Shown: one piece after another, positions 9,509 through 19,089 of the stretch
Layout of the letters: each line of letters begins with the position of its first letter
Position numbering within the stretch: position 1 is the first letter of the stretch
Notes under the pieces: model-generated
Database searches by the model: none
What the model was told of the DNA's origin: nothing
The model's input: only the letters and a program-made list of their open reading frames with translations
Source: Halobacillus dabanensis
GTDB taxonomy: Bacteria > Bacillota > Bacilli > Bacillales > Halobacillaceae
NCBI RefSeq assembly: GCF_900114165.1
Contig: NZ_FOSB01000015.1
Span: 1-64,000 of the forward strand
DNA length: 64,000 nt
Direction of reading: 5' to 3'
Translations under genes and position numbers: made by a program

Positions 9509-9580
9509 TCTTAAGTAAGAAAGTCCTCAATAACAAAGCATGACCCGAGGAGTCTTGGCATAAGCTTGTCGGGATGACCA
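9509..9580. repeat. Dispersed intergenic repeat, short copy 2
   Basis: This shares GGTCTTAAGT, AAGTCCTC, AACAAAGCATGAC and TAAGCTTGTCGGG with the repeat at 4700-4852, in the same order, but lacks the flanking GCGCTTGCGC ends. It lies in the gap between two converging genes. Confidence 0.5.
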
Positions 9581-9607
9581 AACTGCCCCTGATCTATTCT
9601 TTGAATT

Positions 9608-9808
9608 TCACTTTTTCTTGGCATTCTTTATCTTGTTATGCAGGTTATAAAGCCGAATGGCAACGGCAATGTTGAATGTAGCAACGATGGCCAGGATAAC
9701 CGTCATTGCATTCCAAACGGTTTCCTCAGCGGCTTGGGCTGCGATGTAGGTGAAAGCTATGCCCATCGCCAAATAAAGAAAGGCCATGAATAATGGTGAT
9801 GTTTTCAT
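9608..9808 (-). CDS. ydiK: YdiK family small membrane protein (DUF4305)
   Basis: A 66-aa protein with two hydrophobic helices (about 5-25 and 34-54) and a lysine-rich cytoplasmic tail. The N-terminus MKTSPLFMAFLYLAMG and the WNAMTVILAIVATFN segment match my memory of Bacillus YdiK. Its place directly upstream of the YdiL-type protease gene, on the opposite strand to groES, is the same as in B. subtilis. Function is unknown. The two genes are separated by two bases and probably co-transcribed. Confidence 0.85.
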   Translation of the reverse strand: MKTSPLFMAFLYLAMGIAFTYIAAQAAEETVWNAMTVILAIVATFNIAVAIRLYNLHNKIKNAKKK

Positions 9809-9810
9809 AA

Positions 9811-10521
9811 TTATAAAAAGCCTCCAATGAATATGGTCTCCAATTGTTCCTGCATTCGACGGATATCTTCTTCTGATAGAAAGTACTGGGTGGCGACAAC
9901 AAACGAGTTCATCGCCATATGAGCCACGATTGGTGTAATAATTCGTTTTGTTTTGACATAAAGGAAGGCGAAAACGACTCCCATGGAGAAGTAGACTAAC
10001 ATGTGACTGAAATCAAAATGGAAGGCTCCGAATACGAGAGCAGAAACAAGCACCGCCAGCAAGAAGTTTGTCCGTTTGTAAATGGATCCGAAGATGATTT
10101 TACGGAAAATGATTTCCTCTGTAATCGGTGCAAAGATGACCGGTAGCAAAATGAACAATGGGGATTCACGCGCAATTTCCATCAGCCCCATCGTATTTTC
10201 AGATCCTGGTGGAATGCCGAAGACTTGATTTTCAATGGTAGCAGCAATCCCTTGAGCGAAAAGGGCTAAGAAAACACCGGCAATCGACCAGAGCACGACT
10301 TTTCCGGGACCTGCTTTGTCACTGCGGGCCATTTCATCTTTCATGTCCGGTTTCAACATATATAGAATAATGATGGTTGCGATTGTAAAACTGAACACAG
10401 ACCAAACCGCAATAGCATCGAAGCGGGGCATACCCGCCGCCACCAATAAAGGGGTTGCAATCAAAGCGGAAAGTTGTGCGGCAATGTACGTCACGATGAT
10501 ATACCAATAATGCTTTGGCAT
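9811..10521 (-). CDS. ydiL: CPBP family intramembrane metalloprotease (YdiL type)
   Basis: A 236-aa multi-pass membrane protein of the CAAX-protease/bacteriocin-processing (Abi) family. The family motifs are visible: EEIIFRKIIFG near residue 135 (EExxxR), FHFDFSHMLVYF near 168 (FxxxH) and the late HMAMNSFV (HxxxN/D). These supply the glutamate and histidine metal ligands. Upstream of it lie groES and groEL on the other strand, as in B. subtilis ydiL-groES. Substrate unknown. Confidence 0.9.
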   Translation of the reverse strand: MPKHYWYIIVTYIAAQLSALIATPLLVAAGMPRFDAIAVWSVFSFTIATIIILYMLKPDMKDEMARSDKAGPGKVVLWSIAGVFLALFAQGIAATIENQVFGIPPGSENTMGLMEIARESPLFILLPVIFAPITEEIIFRKIIFGSIYKRTNFLLAVLVSALVFGAFHFDFSHMLVYFSMGVVFAFLYVKTKRIITPIVAHMAMNSFVVATQYFLSEEDIRRMQEQLETIFIGGFL

Positions 10522-10696
10522 AGAGGCACGACTCCTTTTTCTATACTTATTTAGTTTAGGTGTGGGTAGGCACCTTTATAAGCATCAATATACATACTTT
10601 ATGTATTCTATCACAGTTTCAAAACCCGACGTAAGGAATAAGGGTCAGTGTACGAATTTTGTCGAAAAAGAAGTACAAAAATTCTATAGTTTCTAC

Positions 10697-10728
10697 TTGA
10701 AAAACACTAGGGAATTGATTATTATAAT
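10697..10728 (+). promoter_or_regulatory. SigA promoter of groES-groEL
   Basis: TTGAAA at 10697-10702 and TATTAT at 10720-10725, 17 bp apart, with a second -10-like TATAAT overlapping at 10723-10728. Transcription would start within or just before the CIRCE operator. Confidence 0.65.
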
Positions 10729-10735
10729 AATTGTG

Positions 10736-10762
10736 TTAGCACTCACTAATGGCGAGTGCTAA
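10736..10762 (+). promoter_or_regulatory. CIRCE operator (HrcA binding site)
   Basis: A perfect TTAGCACTC-N9-GAGTGCTAA inverted repeat at the 5' end of the groESL leader. HrcA binds CIRCE and represses class I heat-shock genes; GroEL itself promotes HrcA folding, which closes a feedback loop. Confidence 0.97.
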
Positions 10763-10807
10763 TAAACGACAAAATTTGAAACAACCATATCAAGGAGGGT
10801 GTCCTAA

Positions 10808-11092
10808 TTGTTAAAGCCACTTGGTGATCGTATTGTAATCGAACTAGTTGAAGAAGAACAAACTACTGCGAGCGGAATCGTACTTCCAGACTCGGCGAAA
10901 GAAAAGCCTTTAGAAGGTAAAGTCGTTGCTGTCGGTACAGGCCGCATCACAGATAACGGTGAAAAAGTTGCACTGGAAGTCGCTCAAGGCGACCGCGTGA
11001 TCTATTCGAAATTTGCCGGAACAGAAGTGAAGTATGAAGGTAACGAATATTTGATCCTTCGCGAATCTGATGTACTAGCTGTCATTCAGTAG
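10808..11092 (+). CDS. groES: Co-chaperonin GroES
   Basis: The 94-aa heptameric lid of the GroEL chaperonin. It starts [13 protein letters not shown] and ends [14 protein letters not shown], as in other Bacillaceae. The start codon is TTG at 10808, fixed by the RBS AAGGAGGGTG nine bases upstream and by the conserved N-terminus. It is the first gene after the CIRCE leader. Confidence 0.97.
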   Translation: MLKPLGDRIVIELVEEEQTTASGIVLPDSAKEKPLEGKVVAVGTGRITDNGEKVALEVAQGDRVIYSKFAGTEVKYEGNEYLILRESDVLAVIQ

Positions 11093-11150
11093 TCATTGTC
11101 TCTACAAAAATACTTATATAGATACGATTTTAATGAGGAGGGCATTTTAA

Positions 11151-12785
<1,635 letters not shown>

Positions 12786-12872
12786 TTATCAGCCCCAAAA
12801 CCCTGATATAATGGGGTTTCTGGAGGGTGCTACCTCCACGGATTAGCAAAAACCTCACAGAAACCTCACATT

Positions 12873-14078
12873 TTAATTGAATTTGATATATCCGAGGGCG
12901 TTTTCGTACAGGTTCCTTACCTTGTCGGAAGCGTCCTCTTTCATTTTGTTTGTAACGTGTGTATAAATTTTCATCGTCGTCTTGATATCTTCATGACCAA
13001 CTCGTTCCATAATGGTTGCTAAATCGATTCCGGCTTCCGTCATCATACTGATAGCCGTGTGTCTAAAAATGTGTGGAGTGGCATGCTTCTTAATATCTAC
13101 ATAGTTCATCAGACGCTCCATTCTACTTAATAGGTTCTTTTGCATGAAAGGATATCCATTCGCTCTACAGAAAACGAAATTTCCCTCATGAAAATCTCCC
13201 ATCTGGATACGATATTCATTATGCATTTTCAATTGACGCTTTCGATGCGATTTTAATAAGTATAGAATTTCCTTCTCCACATTAATTGTACGTATGGACC
13301 CCTCTGTTTTAGGAGGAGTTATTTGATAATCTTTCATATTGTTGTTCTCATTATAGAGTGTCTTTGTGATTCGAACTGTTCCCTCAGAAAAATTGATATC
13401 TGGCCACTTCAGCGCACAAAGCTCTCCGGATCTCATGCCTGAGAAAGCAAGTAAGTAAAAACGTTCAAGGTCCAAGTCTAGCCCGTATTCTCTTACAGCA
13501 GTTAGAAATACTTCCAATTCAGACCTCTCCAGGTATTTCTCCTCAACCCTTTCATTCTCGATATCTTCAACAGTCCTTTGTTTCTTGGGAACCACCACAC
13601 CGATCGAGGGGTCTTCCTTTATGAGTTTGTTTTTGATAGCATTTCTGAAAATCATCCCAGCAGTGGTGTTCACGCCCTGGATAGATGTTCTTGCATAATC
13701 CGGCGCCAGGTCGTTCAGTATTTTTTGATACATCCTGTGAGTCACCTGGGATATGGGTGTCTTGGCGATATACCTCAGTAGTATTTTGATTTCTTTTTCA
13801 CGTATTCGAACAGTGCTGCGTTTAACCCCTGTCAAACTATACACCTCTAGCCAGTTCATAGCAGCAGTCTCGAATGTAGTATTATCACTTAATTTCTGAT
13901 CAATGCCGTCTTCCAATAATGATCGAATGGCTTTTTCCACACGTTTTTTAGCTTCTCTTTTAGTAGGTCCTCTTCGGGTTATTTGCCTCCTTTTCCCTGT
14001 GGCAGGATCACGGGGGGCATCTTCAACACACTCCCAGCTTATTTTTCCTGACTTTAATTCTACTTTTTCACAATGCAC
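12873..14078 (-). CDS. int: Tyrosine site-specific integrase of the ICE
   Basis: Catalyses integration and excision between attP and the groEL end. About 401 aa: an N-terminal arm-binding-type domain rich in basic residues (first ~60), a core-binding SAM-like domain (about 65-165) and a C-terminal catalytic domain. That domain has the arginine in AFSGMRSGELC (near 216), HIFRHTA (HxxR), VGHEDIKTT and the nucleophile tyrosine in KIYTHVT. I place the start at the GTG at 14078, eight bases after AGGAGG; a GTG three codons earlier overlaps that RBS. The gene sits 90 bp inside attL, the usual place for an ICE or phage integrase, and reads toward it. Confidence 0.93.
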   Translation of the reverse strand: MHCEKVELKSGKISWECVEDAPRDPATGKRRQITRRGPTKREAKKRVEKAIRSLLEDGIDQKLSDNTTFETAAMNWLEVYSLTGVKRSTVRIREKEIKILLRYIAKTPISQVTHRMYQKILNDLAPDYARTSIQGVNTTAGMIFRNAIKNKLIKEDPSIGVVVPKKQRTVEDIENERVEEKYLERSELEVFLTAVREYGLDLDLERFYLLAFSGMRSGELCALKWPDINFSEGTVRITKTLYNENNNMKDYQITPPKTEGSIRTINVEKEILYLLKSHRKRQLKMHNEYRIQMGDFHEGNFVFCRANGYPFMQKNLLSRMERLMNYVDIKKHATPHIFRHTAISMMTEAGIDLATIMERVGHEDIKTTMKIYTHVTNKMKEDASDKVRNLYENALGYIKFN

Positions 14079-14094
14079 AGCTCCCACCTCCTCA

Positions 14095-14625
14095 TTAATA
14101 CCATAAATTAAGAATCCGATCTCGTTCGGTACTTTTTCTTCTGATTTCCTCTAAAATAATCTCTTCCTGCCTCTTATTTTCCAGTTGCTTTAGACGTTTG
14201 ATTGCAACTTCAGTTGTCACATTAAATATTTTTTGTACCAAACGAGTGGCCTTATATATGTCATGTGGGATATCTAAATCTTCCAACATGAATGTAGGTA
14301 CACAAAAATGGAGAGCAAAAGAATCAGCTTTCCACTCTTGGTATTCTCTAAAAAGGTCCGGCATTCCATATTGCTGCCCGCAATCCATAAGAACGTGTGC
14401 TAATTCATGTCCAAACTCAAAGTTTTGCTCTTTTTTAGATAAACTCTGATTCAACAAAATAAGACCTTTATTTCCATTGATCACAGCTTCACTGGATCTG
14501 TTCCAGTATTCAAGTTCAATGTCTAGTTTTTTTGCAATCTCTTCAAAGGCCAAATGTTCAGGTTTTATTTTTTGAATAGAATGAAGCAGTTTGTAAACGT
14601 AACTTTCCAAGGATGTGTAATACAT
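14095..14625 (-). CDS. ImmA/IrrE-family metallopeptidase
   Basis: A 176-aa zincin with the motif GHELAHVL (HExxH) near residue 75 and a downstream glutamate in WKADSFALHF. In ICEBs1 and related elements ImmA cleaves the ImmR repressor during the DNA-damage or quorum response and so induces excision. A repressor gene of the right type lies two genes upstream on the same strand. The frame is open to 14802, but that would overlap the previous gene by over 100 bp; the ATG at 14625 (MYYTSLESYV) gives the family's usual length. Its RBS is weak (GGTGG). Confidence 0.85.
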   Translation of the reverse strand: MYYTSLESYVYKLLHSIQKIKPEHLAFEEIAKKLDIELEYWNRSSEAVINGNKGLILLNQSLSKKEQNFEFGHELAHVLMDCGQQYGMPDLFREYQEWKADSFALHFCVPTFMLEDLDIPHDIYKATRLVQKIFNVTTEVAIKRLKQLENKRQEEIILEEIRRKSTERDRILNLWY

Positions 14626-14695
14626 AAAATATGGTCCACCTTTCAAGAACGTATGTTCGGTAAGTGAGTAAAAAAGAAAAGCGTGATTAACACGC

Positions 14696-15685
14696 TCATT
14701 CAAATGAAACTGGCACCACAACGTCTTCTCCAATTGTTGTTGCATCTTTAGCAGTACCGTCGAAATGAAATTCAAGTTCTTTAATTTTTGATAAATCCTC
14801 ATCTTCTAAGTTATAAGGGATTACAAACTCCTGTTTCACTTGTCCAATATGCTCGGAATCTCCTTTATTAAGCATTTCCTGAGCACCATATTGACCTTTG
14901 GTGTCAGTGGTTACTTTAGCTGAAAATGGATGGAAACTCACTGTGTCTTCTGACGTATTCTCAGAGTTAATAAGAGCAATTGCCAGATTGATCTCCTCTT
15001 GTTCAAAAAGGTCTTTACTTTCTTCATTAGGAATAAATGTAGCAAGAAGTACTTTGGGAACGCTGAACTTTATAGGCTCACTGGTGTATGAAGTTTCTTC
15101 AGGGGTAGATGTATTTAAGATTTTATATGTACCCCATTCCCCTTCCACAGACTCACCTGCTTCAGCTTCATTCATAGTAACCTTTTCTTCAGCTTGGTAT
15201 TTTGGAATATCTCCGGTTCCAATAGTATTTAAGACTTCTTCATATTTCTCGAATTGTTCATCTTTTAGTTCACCGTTAACTTGTATTAAGATATTTTCGC
15301 GAGAAGCTGTATGAGAGAAAAACATTGCACTCTCTTTACCGAGATCATCGTAATAGGATTTCATCTCTTTTAAATCATCACTATTTTCGTAGCTGAAGAT
15401 TCTCCCACCTGCATCCTGACCTAATGATGGTATCAGAAATCTTTTAGCAACATCTGCCTTCATAGGTGCCATTCCATAATCATCTTTTGTCATATCTGTC
15501 GGATTTTCAGCTTCTAAATTAGCTTGTTGAAATGCATCAATAACAGAATCCACTGTTAACTCCTTTGGTTCTTTATCAGAGTCGTTATTTGTTTCTCCTC
15601 CTGCTTGAGAGGATTCATTATCACCACATGCAGCCAGTAACGATATAATGAATCCTATTGTTAATATAAAAAAAATCTTTCTCAT
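14696..15685 (-). CDS. Secreted lipoprotein (DUF5068-like)
   Basis: A 329-aa protein with a clear lipoprotein signal: MRKIFFILTIGFIISLLAAC, with the lipobox cysteine at 20. An acidic linker follows, then a region with NPTDMTKDDYGMAPMKADVAKRF, a stretch I associate with DUF5068 lipoproteins of Bacilli. This family call is from memory and tentative. It sits between the ImmA-like and repressor genes on the same strand, so it is probably expressed from the repressor transcript in the integrated state. A surface lipoprotein made while the ICE is quiescent could serve exclusion of a second copy, but nothing in the sequence proves this. Confidence 0.75.
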   Translation of the reverse strand: MRKIFFILTIGFIISLLAACGDNESSQAGGETNNDSDKEPKELTVDSVIDAFQQANLEAENPTDMTKDDYGMAPMKADVAKRFLIPSLGQDAGGRIFSYENSDDLKEMKSYYDDLGKESAMFFSHTASRENILIQVNGELKDEQFEKYEEVLNTIGTGDIPKYQAEEKVTMNEAEAGESVEGEWGTYKILNTSTPEETSYTSEPIKFSVPKVLLATFIPNEESKDLFEQEEINLAIALINSENTSEDTVSFHPFSAKVTTDTKGQYGAQEMLNKGDSEHIGQVKQEFVIPYNLEDEDLSKIKELEFHFDGTAKDATTIGEDVVVPVSFE

Positions 15686-15738
15686 TAATAATTTTCCCCT
15701 TTAGTAAATAACTTTCCATATTATTAAGTGAAATGATA

Positions 15739-16098
15739 TTAATTGTTTTTCTTATCTTTCTTCTTAATAATCTCCCACATAGCTCGAAGCTTTTCCAAAT
15801 CTTCCTCATCCGACTGAGGGAGTTCACGGTAAAAGCGTTCAAGTTCTGGGTTGTTAGCGAATGATTTAAACTCCTCCTCTTCTGATAATTGAGGGGTATC
15901 GGATCTACCTAAAAGGTAATCAGCTGTCACATCATATCGATCAGCTAACCTCTTAATCATATCAATGGAGGGTTCATTTCTCCCTTGTTCATAATAGCCA
16001 TAGCCACTTTCGGAAATACCTAAAAACTTCGCCACGTCTCTCTGGCTCATTTTATTTTCTTTTCTAAGCTTTTTTAGTCTCTCACTTACATCCGCCAT
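15739..16098 (-). CDS. XRE-family repressor (ImmR-like)
   Basis: A 119-aa protein with an N-terminal helix-turn-helix (MSQRDVAKFLGISESGYGYYEQGRNEPS, about 20-47) and the ADRYDVTADYLLG segment typical of Xre/ImmR/cI-like repressors. The C-terminus is acidic and probably for oligomerisation or cleavage. The start is placed at the ATG at 16098 because AAGGTGA lies just upstream; a GTG three codons earlier falls in the RBS. Divergent from the next HTH gene across an array of CAAC-N5-GTTG sites, which are its likely operators. Expected to keep the ICE silent until cleaved by the ImmA-like protease. Confidence 0.9.
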   Translation of the reverse strand: MADVSERLKKLRKENKMSQRDVAKFLGISESGYGYYEQGRNEPSIDMIKRLADRYDVTADYLLGRSDTPQLSEEEEFKSFANNPELERFYRELPQSDEEDLEKLRAMWEIIKKKDKKNN

Positions 16099-16130
16099 AT
16101 AAATCACCTTTCTTCCATACCCACATAATA

Positions 16131-16229
16131 CAACATAGAGTTGGGTTTTTGTGAAAAAACAATAAAAAGTTGTTAGATATTATTGACAACAACAAAATGT
16201 TGGGTTATTCTTGATACAACAAAACGTTG
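16131..16229. promoter_or_regulatory. Operator array and promoter of the ICE switch
   Basis: Related 13-bp sites of form CAAC-N5-GTTG lie in the divergent gap: 16131-16143 (CAACATAGAGTTG), 16160-16172 (one mismatch), 16190-16202 (CAACAAAATGTTG) and 16217-16229 (CAACAAAACGTTG). A rightward promoter with TTGACA at 16183-16188 and TATTCT at 16206-16211 (17-bp spacer) is overlapped by the third site and followed directly by the fourth. This is the layout expected of a repressor controlling both its own and the excision genes. A fifth site, identical to the third, is inside the next gene at 16456-16468. Confidence 0.75.
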
Positions 16230-16241
16230 GGAGGTGGAATT

Positions 16242-16496
16242 TTGAAACGAGAAAAGTTGATACAATACAGAAAAAACAAAAAATGGTCACAGAAACGTGT
16301 AGTTGAAGAACTTTCAACTAAACACGGTGTAAAAATAACTGATAGTTACTACGGTATGATAGAACAAGGGGTTAGAAATCCAAGTCTTAAGCTTGCTGTT
16401 TCTATAGCGAAAATTTTTAAAGTAAGACCAGAGAATATTTTTTTGGATAATAAAACAACAAAATGTTGTGTTGATGATTCTAAGGAGGTGATCTAA
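16242..16496 (+). CDS. Small XRE-family DNA-binding protein
   Basis: An 84-aa protein made almost wholly of an Xre-type helix-turn-helix (KKWSQKRVVEELSTKHGVKITDSYYGMIEQGVRNPS) plus a short tail. The start is the TTG at 16242, seven bases after GGGAGGTGG; the open frame back to 16227 covers the RBS itself. First gene of the rightward ICE transcript, so it resembles a Cro-like regulator. It carries an operator copy near its 3' end. Confidence 0.85.
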   Translation: MKREKLIQYRKNKKWSQKRVVEELSTKHGVKITDSYYGMIEQGVRNPSLKLAVSIAKIFKVRPENIFLDNKTTKCCVDDSKEVI

Positions 16497-16801
16497 TGCT
16501 AAAAGTCACGCTTGATGCTGACCAATTGCAACAACTCATCAATGATGCAGTGGACAAAGCGATAGAGCGCCACGCTCTAAAAGACCAGTTGGATCCGGTT
16601 CTTACAAGAAAACAGTTCATGGATCTTACGGGCGTTGGGGAAACCAAATGTGCCGAGTTGTTTAACCGAGAGGACTTCCCGGTTTGCCGTGAGTTCGGCT
16701 ATCCACGAGTACGAACAGAAAAGCTATTTGAGTGGATGGACGAACACACGAATTGGGTGAAGGACAATATCGACAGAGAAGCAAAGTTGAGAGTCATTTG
16801 A
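16496..16801 (+). CDS. Small HTH protein, excisionase-like (DUF771-like)
   Basis: A 101-aa protein. Residues 1-35 look like a helical lead; residues 38-95 (VLTRKQFMDLTGVGETKCAE, then FPVCREFGYPRVRTEKLFEWM) form a winged-helix motif like MerR/Xis proteins and phage DUF771 proteins. The start overlaps the previous stop (TAATG). Location right after the first regulator makes it the best excisionase candidate in the element (inference from position and fold only). Confidence 0.7.
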   Translation: MLKVTLDADQLQQLINDAVDKAIERHALKDQLDPVLTRKQFMDLTGVGETKCAELFNREDFPVCREFGYPRVRTEKLFEWMDEHTNWVKDNIDREAKLRVI

Positions 16802-16871
16802 TTCACCTTAAATATAGCATCTTAAAAACCAAATTACGGTACCTTGTTAGGTACAAAAGGAGTGCTAACAA

Positions 16872-17390
16872 ATGAAAAAAAGCAAAGCTGCTCGGATGAT
16901 GAAAGAAACCAGGGTTCGAAGTGGTAAGACCCAGCAACAATTAGCTGTAGATATGTTCCAATCAAGAGAGTATATCTCTAAACAGGAATGTGGAAAACGG
17001 AAAATCCCTCAGGTATCCACTAAGTACTTTGTTGAGAAGTATAACAACCCTTGGTTAGCGCTTGAAGCCGTTAATGAATACGTTGGGTGGGGTATCTCTC
17101 GGTTAGATGGACCAGCAGCACAAAAGGATAATCTACACTTACAAATTCTTTTGGAGGATGGATTACAGAGAGCGATTAAAGTATTAGGTAACGTAAATTT
17201 AACCGCAAAATTAAACGATATGAACTCAATTAAAATTGATGACGTTCGAAAATCTGCTGAAATAATGACTAGTGTTATTCACTTCTCCACCTTGTATTTA
17301 GCAACTGTTTGTGAAGATTATGAAATCAATTGGCAAAAGCTTTGGAAGGATCATCACCAAACTCTATATTCTAAGAGATTATTAAATTAG
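16872..17390 (+). CDS. XRE-family HTH protein
   Basis: A 172-aa protein with an N-terminal helix-turn-helix (RSGKTQQQLAVDMFQSREYISKQECGKRKIP). A mostly helical C-terminal region has no motif I recognise. The RBS AAAGGAG lies nine bases before the ATG. It is followed after 11 bp by the DnaD-like gene. Proteins of this kind occur in early regions of phages and ICEs; the role is not known. Confidence 0.8.
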   Translation: MKKSKAARMMKETRVRSGKTQQQLAVDMFQSREYISKQECGKRKIPQVSTKYFVEKYNNPWLALEAVNEYVGWGISRLDGPAAQKDNLHLQILLEDGLQRAIKVLGNVNLTAKLNDMNSIKIDDVRKSAEIMTSVIHFSTLYLATVCEDYEINWQKLWKDHHQTLYSKRLLN

Positions 17391-17401
17391 GAGGTGAGGT
17401 T

Positions 17402-18424
17402 GTGCAGGGGTGGTTAAAGCTGCATCGTAAAATTCTTCATAGTGAAATTTTCGAAAATGAGAAGTTGTTAAAAGTGTTCATTTATTGTCTTACGAAGGCA
17501 AGCCATAAAAGTACAGAATCGAGAGTAGGGAGGCAAAAGGTTACTCTTAAACCTGGTCAATTTATATTTGGTCGAAAAAAAGCTGCTTTGGAATTAAGTA
17601 TGAATGAATCCACCGTTCGTGACTATATAAAAATACTTCAGGAAGACAATGTTATTAGTATAAATACCACCAACAAATATAGTGTAATAACCGTTGAAAA
17701 CTGGGGGATTTATCAATCTAACGATGAAGAATACGACAACAAAACAACAGCAGAAAAACAGCAAGATGACAACTCCTCGTCATCAGAGAGACAGCAGAAA
17801 GACACATACAAGAATGGCAGAGAACTTAAAGAAGTTAAGAATGTAAAAGAATTCATTACTACAACAACTTCTGAACGATTGGAATGTGACAGCATTCAAT
17901 TTTACCAAAACAACTTTGGGGTTATACGTCCTCAAATCTCAGAAGAAATAGGGAAATGGGTTGAAGACCTTGGGGACCCATTAATTGTGGAGGCTATGAA
18001 GCGTTCCTTGGACCGAAATAAACCGACATGGGGCTACGTTAAGAGCATCCTTCAATCCTGGATAAATAAAGGGGTACGAACAGTAGAACAGGCGAATGCC
18101 GAAGAAGTTGAATATAAGAACAGGCAGTTTAATAAAGCTACGTATTCTAAACAATCACAAAGTCCGGAGGTATTACCGAAATGGTTTAAAAACCGCGAAG
18201 AACAAAAAAATCATCATATAAATAAAAAACCTAGCATCGAAGATACAGCTCGAACCATTGAGTTAGCGATAAAGCTAAAAAGACCGAGAGAGAACATTCT
18301 TGAATCGATTGATGATCGATATAACCTTTCTGAAGAAGATATAGCTTCTATTCGGGAAGGGAAACGCACAGCTATAGACGTTTTATTAGAACAATTGAAG
18401 TTTAGTATGGCGGGAGAACCATAA
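17402..18424 (+). CDS. DnaD-like replication initiation protein
   Basis: A 340-aa protein. The N-terminal ~110 residues are a winged-helix domain of the phage replication-organiser type (WLKLHRKILHSEIFENEKLLKVFIYCL, then NESTVRDYIKILQEDNVI). Residues ~165-225 are a DnaD-type domain (SIQFYQNNFGVIRPQISEEIGKW, ending WGYVKSILQSWINKG). Such proteins load the replicative helicase at phage or plasmid origins. It supports replication of the excised ICE. The start is GTG at 17402 with AGGAGGTGAGG upstream. The C-terminal 100 residues are charged and probably flexible. Confidence 0.85.
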   Translation: MQGWLKLHRKILHSEIFENEKLLKVFIYCLTKASHKSTESRVGRQKVTLKPGQFIFGRKKAALELSMNESTVRDYIKILQEDNVISINTTNKYSVITVENWGIYQSNDEEYDNKTTAEKQQDDNSSSSERQQKDTYKNGRELKEVKNVKEFITTTTSERLECDSIQFYQNNFGVIRPQISEEIGKWVEDLGDPLIVEAMKRSLDRNKPTWGYVKSILQSWINKGVRTVEQANAEEVEYKNRQFNKATYSKQSQSPEVLPKWFKNREEQKNHHINKKPSIEDTARTIELAIKLKRPRENILESIDDRYNLSEEDIASIREGKRTAIDVLLEQLKFSMAGEP

Positions 18425-18443
18425 ACTTGGGAGGTAAGATAAG

Positions 18444-18677
18444 GTGAAATCTAATAAAAAGCATTTTGCATATTATGACATTGCTTCACAAGCTGACAAT
18501 GTAAAAACCTTTGAAGGAAAAAGATATGATGTGCGTGGCATTTGGGCGGTTGATCGTCATGGTACTACTGAAAAGCTGGCCAGTATCTATTATCGAATTC
18601 GAACCGTAAAAGATGGTCAATTTAGAACCATTGCTAAACGCAAAAACCCTTTGAGTGAGCTGAAACCTGTCAAGTAA
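18444..18677 (+). CDS. Small ICE protein of unknown function
   Basis: A 77-aa basic protein (KSNKKHFAYYDIASQADNV, then YYRIRTVKDGQFRTIAKRK). The GTG start at 18444 has the RBS AGGTAAGATAAGG, and the spacing to the DnaD-like gene is 19 bp. I do not recognise the family with confidence; short proteins like this (DUF5348-like) occur in Firmicute ICEs. It ends the early operon before a non-coding structured region. Confidence 0.6.
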   Translation: MKSNKKHFAYYDIASQADNVKTFEGKRYDVRGIWAVDRHGTTEKLASIYYRIRTVKDGQFRTIAKRKNPLSELKPVK

Positions 18678-19089
18678 ATATAACGATTTTAACACGTGTT
18701 TAAATAGCACATATTGAACATTGAAAACTATATATCTATGTTAGGAAATTGAAAGGTCATAGAACTTTCCTAACAGTCGATGACCGTTTGGTGCGTGTTA
18801 CGTGAAACGCATCTTGTGACCGGGTAAGCGTTGTATCTATTATGGTTTACTTATATAAAGTGAGGTATAAACTGATGAAGCTTTGTATAGTTTATCCTAG
18901 ATACATAAAGTTCTTCGTATAGGCTAGAAACGTTGTGCATTGTAGAAAGGATAATCATTCTACATAGGGTTGATTGTATCTCGCCATAAACAATCATTTA
19001 ATAATTATGATTAATCTTCCATAATGTGGATTTATATTTAAGTAGGTGTTAGAATCGTTATACAAATCACTTGAGGGGAGATTGATCTG
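18678..19089 (+). ncRNA. Structured non-coding region with a predicted pseudoknot, upstream of the transfer operon
   Basis: 412 bp without a plausible ORF. Stem 1 pairs GTTAGGAAA (18740-18748) with TTTCCTAAC (18766-18774). Its loop holds GGTCAT (18755-18760), complementary to ATGACC (18780-18785) just after the stem, giving an H-type pseudoknot. A further 6-bp stem pairs 18791-18796 with 18807-18812, and TGTGACC follows at about 18815-18821. The region lies directly before the conjugation operon, so it could be a leader or antitermination RNA, an origin of replication, or a nicking region. These are inferences; only the pairing is seen. Confidence 0.45.

Noticed and set aside
10562..10762. 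66-aa ORF between ydiL and groES
   Set aside because: It overlaps the groESL promoter and CIRCE operator; composition is random and no RBS is seen.
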